This document shows positions 44,606-53,109 of a DNA stretch of 64,000 nucleotides, in pieces; the first letter of the stretch is position 1; every line of letters begins with the position of its first letter. Below the pieces are notes generated by a model that did not search any database, had not been told where the DNA came from, and saw only the letters and a program-made list of their open reading frames with translations. Made by a program: the position numbers and the translations under genes. Source of the stretch: CAYNJF01 sp964397555 (GTDB taxonomy: Bacteria > Pseudomonadota > Gammaproteobacteria > Berkiellales > Berkiellaceae). The DNA is taken from contig CAYNJF010000008.1 of NCBI GenBank assembly GCA_964397555.1, forward strand, positions 6,216 through 70,215. The letters are read 5' to 3'.

Positions 44606-45157
44606 TTAGGCCAACTCTTTAAGAGCTTTAAGAGCAGTCGCTCTAACTGACTTAGAAGCTGGTTTGGCTTTGATTTTGATCTCTTCGCCAGTGAATGGGT
44701 TACGACCCATGCGAGCTTTAGTCGCTTTCTTTAGAACGCGACGGATTTTCAAGCCCAACTCTGGGATTGTGATTTCACCTGAGCCACGAGTCTTCATGTG
44801 ACGCTCAACGACATTCTTTTGAGCGTTGAAGAAGTTGCGAACGTCTGCTTTAGACACGCCCAAGATTTCAGAAATCTCAGCAATGATTTGAGCTTTTGTT
44901 TGCTTAGCCGTGATAGGAGAAGTAGGAAACTTGACCGCAGTTTTTGCTGCAGTTGCTTTTTTCGCCGCTACTTTCTTAGCTGGGGCTTTTTTGGCAACTT
45001 TCTTAGCGGCAGGGCGCTTGGCAGCAGCTTTCTTAGGAGCGGCTTTTTTCTTAGCAGCAGGTTTCTTAGCAGCTGGCTTTTTAGCCGCTGGCTTCTTCTT
45101 TGCTGCCGTGGTTTTCTTCGCGGCTGGTTTACGCTTTGCAGCAGGTTTTCTAGCCAT
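44606..45157 (-). CDS. HU-like DNA-binding protein with H1-like Lys/Ala/Pro-rich N-terminus
   Basis: 183 residues. Roughly the first 70 are PAAKK-type repeats resembling eukaryotic histone H1 tails. The rest is a HU/IHF-like fold (TKAQIIAEISEILGVSKADV, GEITIPELGLK, RMGRNPFTGEEI). It probably compacts or organises the chromosome. Similar chimeras are known in several bacteria, including host-associated ones with condensed growth stages. AAGGAG lies before the ATG. Confidence 0.9.
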   Translation of the reverse strand: MARKPAAKRKPAAKKTTAAKKKPAAKKPAAKKPAAKKKAAPKKAAAKRPAAKKVAKKAPAKKVAAKKATAAKTAVKFPTSPITAKQTKAQIIAEISEILGVSKADVRNFFNAQKNVVERHMKTRGSGEITIPELGLKIRRVLKKATKARMGRNPFTGEEIKIKAKPASKSVRATALKALKELA

Positions 45158-45180
45158 AGATTTCTCCTTAATCAGTTGGC

Positions 45181-45978
45181 TTATGGATAAACAATTTCAG
45201 CATACGCTGAATGATTATGTATCGACTCGAAATTTTCTGAACTTATTCGGTAAGCGGTGAAACAATCCAACCGATTAAGCTCTACTGCAATGTCTCGAAC
45301 CAAATCTTCAACAAACTTTGGGTTCTCGTAAGCCCGCTCTGTGACCCACTTTTCGTCCACTCTCTTGAGTGTACCATAAAGTTCACAAGATGCTTGCTTT
45401 TCAATAAGGGTTATTAAAGGCGTAATATAGGTGGGTTTAGACACCCATCCCTCAAACGTCACATGCGAACGCTGATTATGAGCCCCATATTCCGAAATCT
45501 CTTTTGAGCACGGACAAAGGGTTGCAACCGGCACCACGCATTTAAACCCTGTTTGAATCTCGCCATCCAAAACGCGAGCTTTCAAAGTAATCTGATAATC
45601 AAGGTAGCTCAAAATTTGGGAAACCGGGGACTTTTTTGCCAAAAGAAGGTCAAAATTTGCTTCTAAATAGGCCGATTCGCTCTCAAGACGGCTCATCATG
45701 CCATCCACAAGTGAACCTAAGTTAGCTACTGATAACTCTACAGGGCGCTCGTTGAGTAAATCTAAGAACCTCGACATGTGGGTGCCTTTATGCTCTGGAG
45801 CAAGGCCGACATACATGTCAAAGGTGGCAACACCATGCAAAGAAAGCGGTTGGTTTTCCCTATCTATGTCTACGATGGACACAGGGTGCTTCACAGCGCG
45901 AATGCCTACTTTGTTGATCGCAATGTTGCGATCATCAGCAAACGCCTGGACATCAGCAATATTTGTGTTGGTCGACAT
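45181..45978 (-). CDS. folE2: GTP cyclohydrolase I type 2 (FolE2)
   Basis: 265 residues. The family signature PCSKEISEYGAHNQRSH is present, together with VGLAPEHKGTHMSRF. It makes dihydroneopterin triphosphate for folate or queuosine and works with metals other than zinc. It lies between the HU-like gene and dxs, with 7 bases to dxs. Confidence 0.95.
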   Translation of the reverse strand: MSTNTNIADVQAFADDRNIAINKVGIRAVKHPVSIVDIDRENQPLSLHGVATFDMYVGLAPEHKGTHMSRFLDLLNERPVELSVANLGSLVDGMMSRLESESAYLEANFDLLLAKKSPVSQILSYLDYQITLKARVLDGEIQTGFKCVVPVATLCPCSKEISEYGAHNQRSHVTFEGWVSKPTYITPLITLIEKQASCELYGTLKRVDEKWVTERAYENPKFVEDLVRDIAVELNRLDCFTAYRISSENFESIHNHSAYAEIVYP

Positions 45979-45985
45979 TCAAAAA

Positions 45986-47887
45986 CTACGTTGTACTCTT
46001 AGATGATGACTCTACGGAAGTAGACTGAATTTGGCAAGGGGAATACCCAAATACCCGATTAATTCGCTCAACAATGCTTTTAGCATCCAATTTAAGCGTG
46101 GCCAACATCGCCGTTCGGTCGCCATGTTCGGCAAAAAAGTCGGGCAAGCCAAAATGCAAAATGGGATTGGACCATTGTTTTTGAGCGAAATATTCGCTTA
46201 CTGCACTACCAGCCCCACCGGCCACCACGTTCTCTTCAAGCGTCATGAAATGGGTGTGGCTTTGGGCTAGATCATCCAACATGGCCTCATCTAAAGGCTT
46301 TACAAATCGCATGTCAATGACGGTAGCGTTCAAGGTGTCGCCGACTTCAAGGGCGGTGGGTAATAGGGCGCCAAAGCTTAAGATCGCAAGGTTTTCACCT
46401 TGGCGTACGCATCGGGCACGTCCCAAAGGCATGGGCTCAAGAGAGTCAGATAATTCTACTTGGGGACCTTGACCTCTTGGATAACGGATGGCTGAGGGGC
46501 CATCATAGGCAAAGCCTGTGGATAGCATGTGTCGGCATTCATTGGCATCCGAGGGGGCCATGACAATCATGTTCGGAATGCAACGCAGGTAGCTTATATC
46601 AAAAAAGCCACCATGGGTCGGGCCATCGCCCACTAAACCGGCGCGATCGATGCCAAACACCACGGGTAGATTTTGAATGGCCACATCGTGGATCAACTGA
46701 TCCCATCCACGTTGCAAGAAGGTGGAATAGATCGCCACCACAGGTCGTGCTCCGCGAGTTGCCATGCCTGCAGCCAACGTGACCGCGTGTTGTTCTGCAA
46801 TGCCTACATCAAAGTAGCGATCTTTAAATTGTTTGGAGTACTCCACCATGCCAGAGCCTTCTCTCATGGCAGGGGTGATGGCCACCAGACGCTCGTCTTT
46901 GGCTGCCATATCGCATAACCACTGACCAAAGACCTTGGAGTAGGTGGGCATGGGGTTTGAAGGCGCTTTTTTTACCGCAGGTGTCTTGTCGTAAAACCCT
47001 GGATTCACCGCATGGTATTTAATGGGGTCGGCTTCTGCCGGCTCATAGCCTTTGCCTTTTTTGGTGATCACATGCAAAAGCTGAGGTCCGTTTAACTCTT
47101 TGATGTTGTTAAACATCTTAACGAGGGTTGGGATATCATGGCCATCAACAGGGCCAATGTAATTAAAACCCATCTCTTCAAAAAGCTGCCCTGGGGCCAT
47201 CATGCCTTTTAAGTGCGACTCGGTGCGTCGAGCGAACTCCCATACCGGAGGGATACGCGACAACACCTTTTGGCCACTCGAGCGGGCGCTGGCATACATT
47301 TTTGAGGACAAGATACGAGCAAAATAATTCGAGAGTGCGCCCACGTTTTCTGAAATCGACATGTCATTGTCGTTCAAAATCACCAACATGTTGGCTTTTT
47401 CGCAACCTGCGTGGTTCATGGCCTCAAAGGCCATGCCCGCGGTCATGGCACCGTCGCCAATGACGGCGATGGAATAAGAGTCATCGCCTTTAAGCTTTTT
47501 GGCCAAAGACATACCAAGCGCGGCGGAAATCGACGTGCTGGAATGGCCAACACCAAAGGCATCATAAGGGCTCTCTTCGCGTCTTGGAAAAGGAGCAAGA
47601 CCATCGGTTTTTCGAATGCCAGGCAATAAGGCTTTGCGCTTGGTCAACATCTTATGAGGGTAGGCTTGATGCCCAACGTCCCAGACAATGTCGTCATTCG
47701 GGCAATCAAAGACGTAGTGAAGCGCTAAGGTGAGCTCAACGGTTCCCAAATTGGCGCCAAAATGACCGCCGCTGACATTCAGGGACTGGCAAAGATACTC
47801 GCGCATCTGTTCAGCAACACGAGGCAAATCTTCCTCTTTGAGCGTTTTTAAGTCTTCGGGCGAATCGATGTTGTCTAAAAATTCCAT
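45986..47887 (-). CDS. dxs: 1-deoxy-D-xylulose-5-phosphate synthase
   Basis: 633 residues. The thiamine-diphosphate motif GDGAMTAGMAFEAMNHAG and the block FDVGIAEQHAVTLAAGMA are present, with VGDGPTHGGFFDISYLR later. It condenses pyruvate and glyceraldehyde-3-phosphate in the first step of the MEP isoprenoid route. Its ATG overlaps the ispA stop by one base. Confidence 0.98.
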   Translation of the reverse strand: MEFLDNIDSPEDLKTLKEEDLPRVAEQMREYLCQSLNVSGGHFGANLGTVELTLALHYVFDCPNDDIVWDVGHQAYPHKMLTKRKALLPGIRKTDGLAPFPRREESPYDAFGVGHSSTSISAALGMSLAKKLKGDDSYSIAVIGDGAMTAGMAFEAMNHAGCEKANMLVILNDNDMSISENVGALSNYFARILSSKMYASARSSGQKVLSRIPPVWEFARRTESHLKGMMAPGQLFEEMGFNYIGPVDGHDIPTLVKMFNNIKELNGPQLLHVITKKGKGYEPAEADPIKYHAVNPGFYDKTPAVKKAPSNPMPTYSKVFGQWLCDMAAKDERLVAITPAMREGSGMVEYSKQFKDRYFDVGIAEQHAVTLAAGMATRGARPVVAIYSTFLQRGWDQLIHDVAIQNLPVVFGIDRAGLVGDGPTHGGFFDISYLRCIPNMIVMAPSDANECRHMLSTGFAYDGPSAIRYPRGQGPQVELSDSLEPMPLGRARCVRQGENLAILSFGALLPTALEVGDTLNATVIDMRFVKPLDEAMLDDLAQSHTHFMTLEENVVAGGAGSAVSEYFAQKQWSNPILHFGLPDFFAEHGDRTAMLATLKLDAKSIVERINRVFGYSPCQIQSTSVESSSKSTT

Positions 47888-48789
47888 TAAGCCACTCTAT
47901 CTACAATGTAATCAGCAAGTTCGTGCAACGCTTGCGCTCGTTCTCCTAAAGGCTCAAGGGCAAGTTTTGCCTTTGAGCTAAGCGCAACCGCTTTTTCCTT
48001 CGCCTTTTCTAGACCCAGCAAAGAAGGGTACGTTGTTTTTCCAAGCTCAGCATCGGAACCTTGGGGCTTACCCAAAACCTCAGTGCTTGAGCTTACGTCT
48101 AAAATATCGTCTTGAACCTGAAAGGCAAACCCTAACCATTGGCCATACTCAAACAAAGCCTTGGCCTCAGGACTATCATGATGACCGCCGGCATACGCAC
48201 CCATTTGACAGGCGCTGGCAATTAAGGCCCCAGTCTTAAAGCGATGGACATGTTCAAGCTGTGATAAATCTAAGGCCTGTTTGGTCCACTCCATATCCAG
48301 AGCCTGCCCCTTACACATGCCGCTTGGACCACAGGCACGACTCAACGATTGGATCATATGAAGTTGCGTTTGGGCGGATAGGGCCTCGGTCTTGGTACTT
48401 AATGCTTCAAAAGCCAGGGCTTGAAGCCCATCGCCGCATAAAATCGCAGTGGCTTCATTAAAAGCTATGTGACAGGCAGGCTTGGAGCGACGAATATCAT
48501 CATCATCCATCGCCGGTAAGTCGTCATGCACGAGCGAATAGGTATGAATCAGCTCCACCGCAAGCGCAGGATAATCGCAAGCCTCTATCGAGGCATGTAC
48601 GGCATTACCACACATATAGACAAGGGCAGAGCGTAATCGCTTGCCAGGATTGCCCATGGTGTAATGCAAAGACTCATTAAATTGATGTGGGGGAAGCGAG
48701 ACCTCAGGCAAAAAGTCACCGGCGACCAGATTGACGCGCTCTAACGCAAAAGCCATCCAGTCTTTAAAATTATGCATCAACGTCTCCAT
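47887..48789 (-). CDS. ispA: Farnesyl diphosphate synthase
   Basis: 300 residues. The first Asp-rich motif is in LVHDDLPAMDDDD and the second in FQVQDDILDV. It chains C5 units to farnesyl diphosphate. It overlaps xseB by 20 bases and dxs by one, so xseB-ispA-dxs is one operon. Confidence 0.96.
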   Translation of the reverse strand: METLMHNFKDWMAFALERVNLVAGDFLPEVSLPPHQFNESLHYTMGNPGKRLRSALVYMCGNAVHASIEACDYPALAVELIHTYSLVHDDLPAMDDDDIRRSKPACHIAFNEATAILCGDGLQALAFEALSTKTEALSAQTQLHMIQSLSRACGPSGMCKGQALDMEWTKQALDLSQLEHVHRFKTGALIASACQMGAYAGGHHDSPEAKALFEYGQWLGFAFQVQDDILDVSSSTEVLGKPQGSDAELGKTTYPSLLGLEKAKEKAVALSSKAKLALEPLGERAQALHELADYIVDRVA

Positions 48790-48994
48790 CTTGGTCGGGA
48801 TGCTCTTCCATCAAGGTCGTCACCTTCATTTGAGCTTCTTTAAGAGTGCTTTGGCACTCTCTGGAAAGCTTGATGCCCGCTTCGTACTTTTTCAGCGCAT
48901 CATCCAAGGGCAGATCCCCCTTTTCAAGTTGCTCAACCAACTTTTCAAGTTCCGTGAGAGATTGCTCAAAATTCAAGGATTTGGTCTTGGGCAT
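48770..48994 (-). CDS. xseB: Exodeoxyribonuclease VII small subunit
   Basis: 74 residues, the normal length. It shows FEQSLTELEKLVEQLEKGDLP and ALKKYEAGIKLSREC. It is the small helical subunit of exonuclease VII, and the order xseB-ispA-dxs is conserved. Confidence 0.95.
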   Translation of the reverse strand: MPKTKSLNFEQSLTELEKLVEQLEKGDLPLDDALKKYEAGIKLSRECQSTLKEAQMKVTTLMEEHPDQDGDVDA

Positions 48995-49144
48995 GATGCA
49001 CTCGCAAATTTTAAAACTGAAAGTTACCCCAGTATACCAAAGCCGTCAATCGGATGAGGGATTTAGGTTTGAACTATGAAATTAGTTATAAAGCAAGCTA
49101 GAATTACACCAGGTTCGACTCATAACTTTAAAGGATTTAGGCCT

Positions 49145-49909
49145 GTGGATTTAGCCACTCTGATTGGGATAGTAGGTGCTTTTGCCATTGTCATCTTGGC
49201 GATGGTCTTTGGTGGCGGGGTCATGGTATTCATCAACGTGCCTTCGTTGCTTGTGGTTTTTGGTGGGACCATGTTCGTGGTCTTATCGAAATTTGGCTTA
49301 GGGCAGTTTTTCAAGTCCTTGGGCACGGCGGTCAAGGCCTTCTTCTTTACCAAATACAACCATGTTGAATTCATTGAAGAAGCGGCTTCGATTGCTGATG
49401 CGGCGCGCAAAGGTGGGTTGTTATCCCTAGAAGGGATTGAGATCAAAAACGACTTTATGAAAAAGGGCATTCAGCTTTTGATTGATGGTCATGAGCCCGA
49501 TGTGGTTCGAACCATGATGATTAAGGACATGACCTTGGCCTTAGACAGACACAATACGGCTCAAAAGGTCTTTCGAGCCATGGCGGATGTGGCTCCGGCC
49601 ATGGGCATGATTGGGACCTTGGTTGGTCTGGTATTGATGCTCTCAGCCATGGATGACCCTAAAACCATTGGCCCGTCCATGGCGGTGGCGCTTTTGACCA
49701 CGCTCTATGGGGCGATGATTGCCAATATGATCGCCATGCCCATTGCCGATAAGCTTGAACTTCGTTCTTTAGAAGAGCGGGTATCCAAGGCTTTGGTCAT
49801 CGATGCCTTGATGGGGATCCAGGCTGGTCAAAACCCAAGAGTGATTGAAGAAACCCTTAAAAACTACTTACCGAGCAAAAAGCGTGCGACTGACGAGGAA
49901 GCGGCCTGA
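49145..49909 (+). CDS. motA: Flagellar stator protein MotA/PomA-type
   Basis: I choose a GTG start at 49145: AAGGA lies 9 bases upstream, the protein then begins with DLATLIG as sodium-type PomA does, and the resulting length (254) matches PomA. The ATG at 49076 would add 23 residues. Four membrane segments are seen, with DVAPAMGMIGTLVGLVLML in the third/fourth region. MotA and MotB form the ion-driven stator of the flagellar motor. The stop overlaps the motB start (TGATG). Confidence 0.9.
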   Translation: MDLATLIGIVGAFAIVILAMVFGGGVMVFINVPSLLVVFGGTMFVVLSKFGLGQFFKSLGTAVKAFFFTKYNHVEFIEEAASIADAARKGGLLSLEGIEIKNDFMKKGIQLLIDGHEPDVVRTMMIKDMTLALDRHNTAQKVFRAMADVAPAMGMIGTLVGLVLMLSAMDDPKTIGPSMAVALLTTLYGAMIANMIAMPIADKLELRSLEERVSKALVIDALMGIQAGQNPRVIEETLKNYLPSKKRATDEEAA

Positions 49910-51021
49910 TGTCAGACGAAGAGGACAACAATTCAGACGCACCGGCAGGCCTGCCCGCATGGGTCATGACCTTTGCGGACTTGATGTCCCTTTTGATGTG
50001 CTTTTTCGTTCTTCTCTTGTCCTTTTCTCAAATGGATTTATCCAAGTTTAAAAAGGTGGCCGGATCCATGGAGCGAGCCTTTGGTATACAACGGGACATT
50101 GTGGCTTATGAGATCCCGAAAGGGACTTCGGTGATTGCTCGAGAGTTCACCCCGGGTAAGCCCGAGCCCACCATGGTCAAAGAAATCCGTCAAAAAACCA
50201 TCGACGAGCTTCGACAGACCTTGGAGTTCGATAAAATCCGCACTCAAGGGATTAATGAAAACAAATCTTCCATGCAAGAAGTGCCTGACATGATGGACAG
50301 ACCTACGATCATTGAGGAACAAGAAAAAACTCGAGGCGCACAGGATGGTGAGAAAGAGGCTAAAGCCAAGGAAATTGCTGAACGCATTGCTGAGGCCACC
50401 GCTCAAGACATCTTAGAGGGCAACATTGAGGTTGAGGCTCATGGACAGCGTGTTATTGTGCGCATCATGGAGCGTGGCTCTTTTGAATCGGGGTTAGCGC
50501 GTCTTAAACCTGAGTTTCGTCCCATTGTCCTGAAGCTTAATAACATTTTAAAAAATGTTCCTGGTGACATCACAGTCTCCGGTCATACGGATAACATTCC
50601 GATTTACAATTCTCAGTTTCGGTCAAACTGGTCACTGTCTGCCCAACGGGCCGTTGAAGTGGCTCATGCCATCTTAGAGCTGGGGGAAGTAGAGCAGCGT
50701 CGTATTTCAGTGGCAGGCTTTGCCGATACCATGCCTTTATTCCCTAACGACACGGCAGACAATCGCCGCAAGAATCGCCGTGTTGAGATCATCATTGTTC
50801 AAGGGGATCGTCCAGATTATCGCTCATTGGATACCCTGGACACCGACTCAGGCGGTGATGGCAAACCGTACTCACGCAAGACAATCGATTACAATCCGGC
50901 CACAGATCCGGTAAGACTGATGCCCAAGCTTGAGACGGACAACATCAAATTGGATTATGATTCATTCAGAAATCAAAATCCGAAGCAATACAAGTCATTA
51001 GACGATTATCGACAACAATGA
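49909..51021 (+). CDS. motB: Flagellar stator protein MotB/PomB-type
   Basis: 370 residues. The single membrane segment includes the ion-binding Asp24 in WVMTFADLMSLLM. A charged linker leads to an OmpA-like peptidoglycan-binding domain (VSGHTDNIPI, NWSLSAQRAVEV, NRRKNRRVEI). The position of Asp24 matches Vibrio PomB, so sodium coupling is plausible. The tail after about 300 is longer than usual and hydrophilic. Confidence 0.94.
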   Translation: MSDEEDNNSDAPAGLPAWVMTFADLMSLLMCFFVLLLSFSQMDLSKFKKVAGSMERAFGIQRDIVAYEIPKGTSVIAREFTPGKPEPTMVKEIRQKTIDELRQTLEFDKIRTQGINENKSSMQEVPDMMDRPTIIEEQEKTRGAQDGEKEAKAKEIAERIAEATAQDILEGNIEVEAHGQRVIVRIMERGSFESGLARLKPEFRPIVLKLNNILKNVPGDITVSGHTDNIPIYNSQFRSNWSLSAQRAVEVAHAILELGEVEQRRISVAGFADTMPLFPNDTADNRRKNRRVEIIIVQGDRPDYRSLDTLDTDSGGDGKPYSRKTIDYNPATDPVRLMPKLETDNIKLDYDSFRNQNPKQYKSLDDYRQQ

Positions 51022-51033
51022 TAGGAGTGTGTC

Positions 51034-51600
51034 ATGGACTTTAGTCAATCTTTGGAGAGACGTCATTACTTTCGAGTTGACGATGATGCCATAGTCAGAC
51101 TCACGCCTTTGGAATCGCAAACCCTCGAATCGGTTAAAAAAAGGATTCAAGCCAATACCCCAAGCCAAGATAATTATTTTTTGGGGCTCGAGAAAAAAAT
51201 GCAACCCATGCTGGGCGCGGTTATGGTGAAAGATCCCATGATGGCTGAGTTGTTGGACTTGATGAATCAAAAGTTGAACTTAGTCTATCAGCAGGCTCAG
51301 TTATCCAGAGATCATTTATTGTCTCAAAAGCCTCAGCCAATTAACCTTTCGGCAACGGGCTTTGCCATGACGGCTCAACACGTGTTTGAGCAGGATAAGC
51401 CTTATCTGGTCGAGTTGGTGTTGATGCCTCAGCGCTATACCGTTGAAGCCATCGGGGAGGTCATCAACTGTCAATTATTGGAAGAAGGGCATGTGCGAGC
51501 CAGCTTGCAATTTAGTCATATAAGCGCTCATGACCAAGAGCGTTTGATTGCTCACGTGATGGACGTCGAGGCGAAAGGCATTCGCGCCAAAAGGGCCTAA
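51034..51600 (+). CDS. PilZ domain protein, probable cyclic di-GMP receptor
   Basis: 188 residues. The RRxxxR motif is at 9-14 (ERRHYFRV) and NLSATG at 104-109, the two parts of the cyclic di-GMP site. About 90 residues of predicted helix lie between them instead of the usual short gap, as in helical-insert PilZ proteins described in Xanthomonas. It follows motB by 12 bases with its own ribosome binding site, so it probably tunes the stator in response to cyclic di-GMP. Confidence 0.88.
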   Translation: MDFSQSLERRHYFRVDDDAIVRLTPLESQTLESVKKRIQANTPSQDNYFLGLEKKMQPMLGAVMVKDPMMAELLDLMNQKLNLVYQQAQLSRDHLLSQKPQPINLSATGFAMTAQHVFEQDKPYLVELVLMPQRYTVEAIGEVINCQLLEEGHVRASLQFSHISAHDQERLIAHVMDVEAKGIRAKRA

Positions 51601-51638
51601 TCCACTCATTAGGGCAACTACCATTTGACAAAGAGCTT

Positions 51639-51647
51639 TGGTATAGT
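51639..51647 (+). promoter_or_regulatory. Possible extended -10 before the DUF445 gene
   Basis: TGGTATAGT fits an extended -10. A TTGACA at 51625-51630 is too close (11 bases) to be a normal -35 partner. The element lies about 27 bases before the ATG. Confidence 0.35.
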
Positions 51648-51673
51648 CTTTTCCTTTTTTGGTAAAGACAAGC

Positions 51674-52393
51674 ATGCTCACGTTCGACAAAAGTTCCATG
51701 ACCAATGCGGCGGCCCTAGGCCTTTTAGGCGCAAGCTTTATGGTGACGGATCCTCTTTTTAGCCCTTTACTGGCCAATTGTGGTTTGTTTGCCTTATCGG
51801 GGGCTCTGACCAATTGGATTGCCATCCATATGCTGTTTGAAAAGGTGCCGCTTTTGTATGGCTCTGGGATCATTGAGTTAAAATTTGAGTCGTTAAAAAA
51901 GGCGATTAAGGCCATGGTGGTCAATCAGTTTTTCAGCGAAGCTCACATTCATGCTCTGGTAGAGCAAGAAAAAGCCCAAGCGGTTGACCGGTTGGGAGGA
52001 TTCACCCAAGCCATTGATTATGACAAGCTCTTCGAAGCGCTTGTTCAAGCCATTATGGAGTCGTCTTTGGGACAAATGCTTCAAATGGTCGGTGGGGTTA
52101 AAGCCCTTGAGCCTCTCAAAGAGAGCTTTATCGATAAGATGCAAGCCATGCTTGAAGCTCACCTCAACGATGAGTCGTTTAAAGCCAAAGCCGTGACCAT
52201 GATTGATACCCAAGAACTCGTTGCTCCGCTTCAAGAAAAGCTATCGAGCATGGTTCAAAACCGCTTAGATGATATGACCCCCAAAATGGTCAAGCAATTG
52301 ATGAAAGAAATCATGAAAGAGCATTTGGGTTGGTTGGTTGTCTGGGGAGGCGTCTTTGGAGGGCTGATTGGCGCGGTAAAGACCTTCATCTAA
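51674..52393 (+). CDS. DUF445 family membrane protein
   Basis: Starting at ATG 51674 it has 239 residues; an in-frame TTG at 51659 is less likely. The N-terminal half has two hydrophobic stretches and the family motif LTNWIAIHMLFEKVPLLYGSG. A helical amphipathic region follows, with a final membrane segment (LGWLVVWGGVFGGLIGAVKT). DUF445 proteins are inner-membrane proteins of unknown function. A possible extended -10 lies upstream. Confidence 0.82.
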   Translation: MLTFDKSSMTNAAALGLLGASFMVTDPLFSPLLANCGLFALSGALTNWIAIHMLFEKVPLLYGSGIIELKFESLKKAIKAMVVNQFFSEAHIHALVEQEKAQAVDRLGGFTQAIDYDKLFEALVQAIMESSLGQMLQMVGGVKALEPLKESFIDKMQAMLEAHLNDESFKAKAVTMIDTQELVAPLQEKLSSMVQNRLDDMTPKMVKQLMKEIMKEHLGWLVVWGGVFGGLIGAVKTFI

Positions 52394-52428
52394 AATTTGG
52401 TTGCTCGTCTGGATGGATATAAGGCAAA

Positions 52429-53109
52429 ATGTCGCAAATCAACATAGGATATGTCTCTATGAGTATTGCCCATCCAGAGTGGTCTAATTTTTTTGAAGTC
52501 AAACACCCCCTCGTTCAATACAAGCTCACTCTATTACGCGATAAGCATGTGAATCATAAGATTTTCAGAGAGCTTGTGCATGAGATTACGTTGATGCTGG
52601 GCTATGAGGCGACGGCAAACTTGCCGACCAAGCCCATCCAGATTGAAACACCAGTTGAAGCTTGCGAGGGGACGGCCATCGCACAGCCCCAGCCGGTGAT
52701 TTTACCGATTTTAAGAGCTGGGATTGGCATGGTGGATGCCATGCTTTCCTTGCTGCCATCGGCTAAAGTGGGTCACATTGGTTTGTTTCGCAATGAAGAG
52801 ACGCTCGAGCCACAAGATTACTATTTTAAGATCCCGCCCGACAGCGATCAGCGCATGGTCTTTGTGGTGGATCCCATGTTGGCCACAGGAGGCTCTGCGG
52901 TCAATGCGGTCACCAAGCTTAAATCAGCGGGCATTCATAACATCATCTTTATGTGCTTGCTTGCCGCGCCAGAAGGGGTTGAGCGCTTTAATCAAACGCA
53001 TGGGGATGTCCCCATCTACAGCGCAAGCCTTGATCGCTGCTTGAATGAGAAAGCCTACATTGTGCCAGGGCTTGGTGATGCAGGCGATCGGATGTTTGGC
53101 ACGCACTAA
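52429..53109 (+). CDS. upp: Uracil phosphoribosyltransferase
   Basis: 226 residues. The PRPP-binding motif VVDPMLATGGSA and the uracil-binding end (YIVPGLGDAGDR) are clear. It salvages uracil to UMP. About 18 residues precede the usual start region (VKHPLVQYKL); an internal ATG at 52459 could be the real start. Its stop overlaps the ftsI stop on the other strand by 4 bases. Confidence 0.95.
   Translation: MSQINIGYVSMSIAHPEWSNFFEVKHPLVQYKLTLLRDKHVNHKIFRELVHEITLMLGYEATANLPTKPIQIETPVEACEGTAIAQPQPVILPILRAGIGMVDAMLSLLPSAKVGHIGLFRNEETLEPQDYYFKIPPDSDQRMVFVVDPMLATGGSAVNAVTKLKSAGIHNIIFMCLLAAPEGVERFNQTHGDVPIYSASLDRCLNEKAYIVPGLGDAGDRMFGTH

Noticed and set aside
49076..49144. N-terminal extension of the MotA protein from ATG 49076
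   Set aside because: The GTG at 49145 has a better ribosome binding site spacing and gives the PomA-type N-terminus and length.
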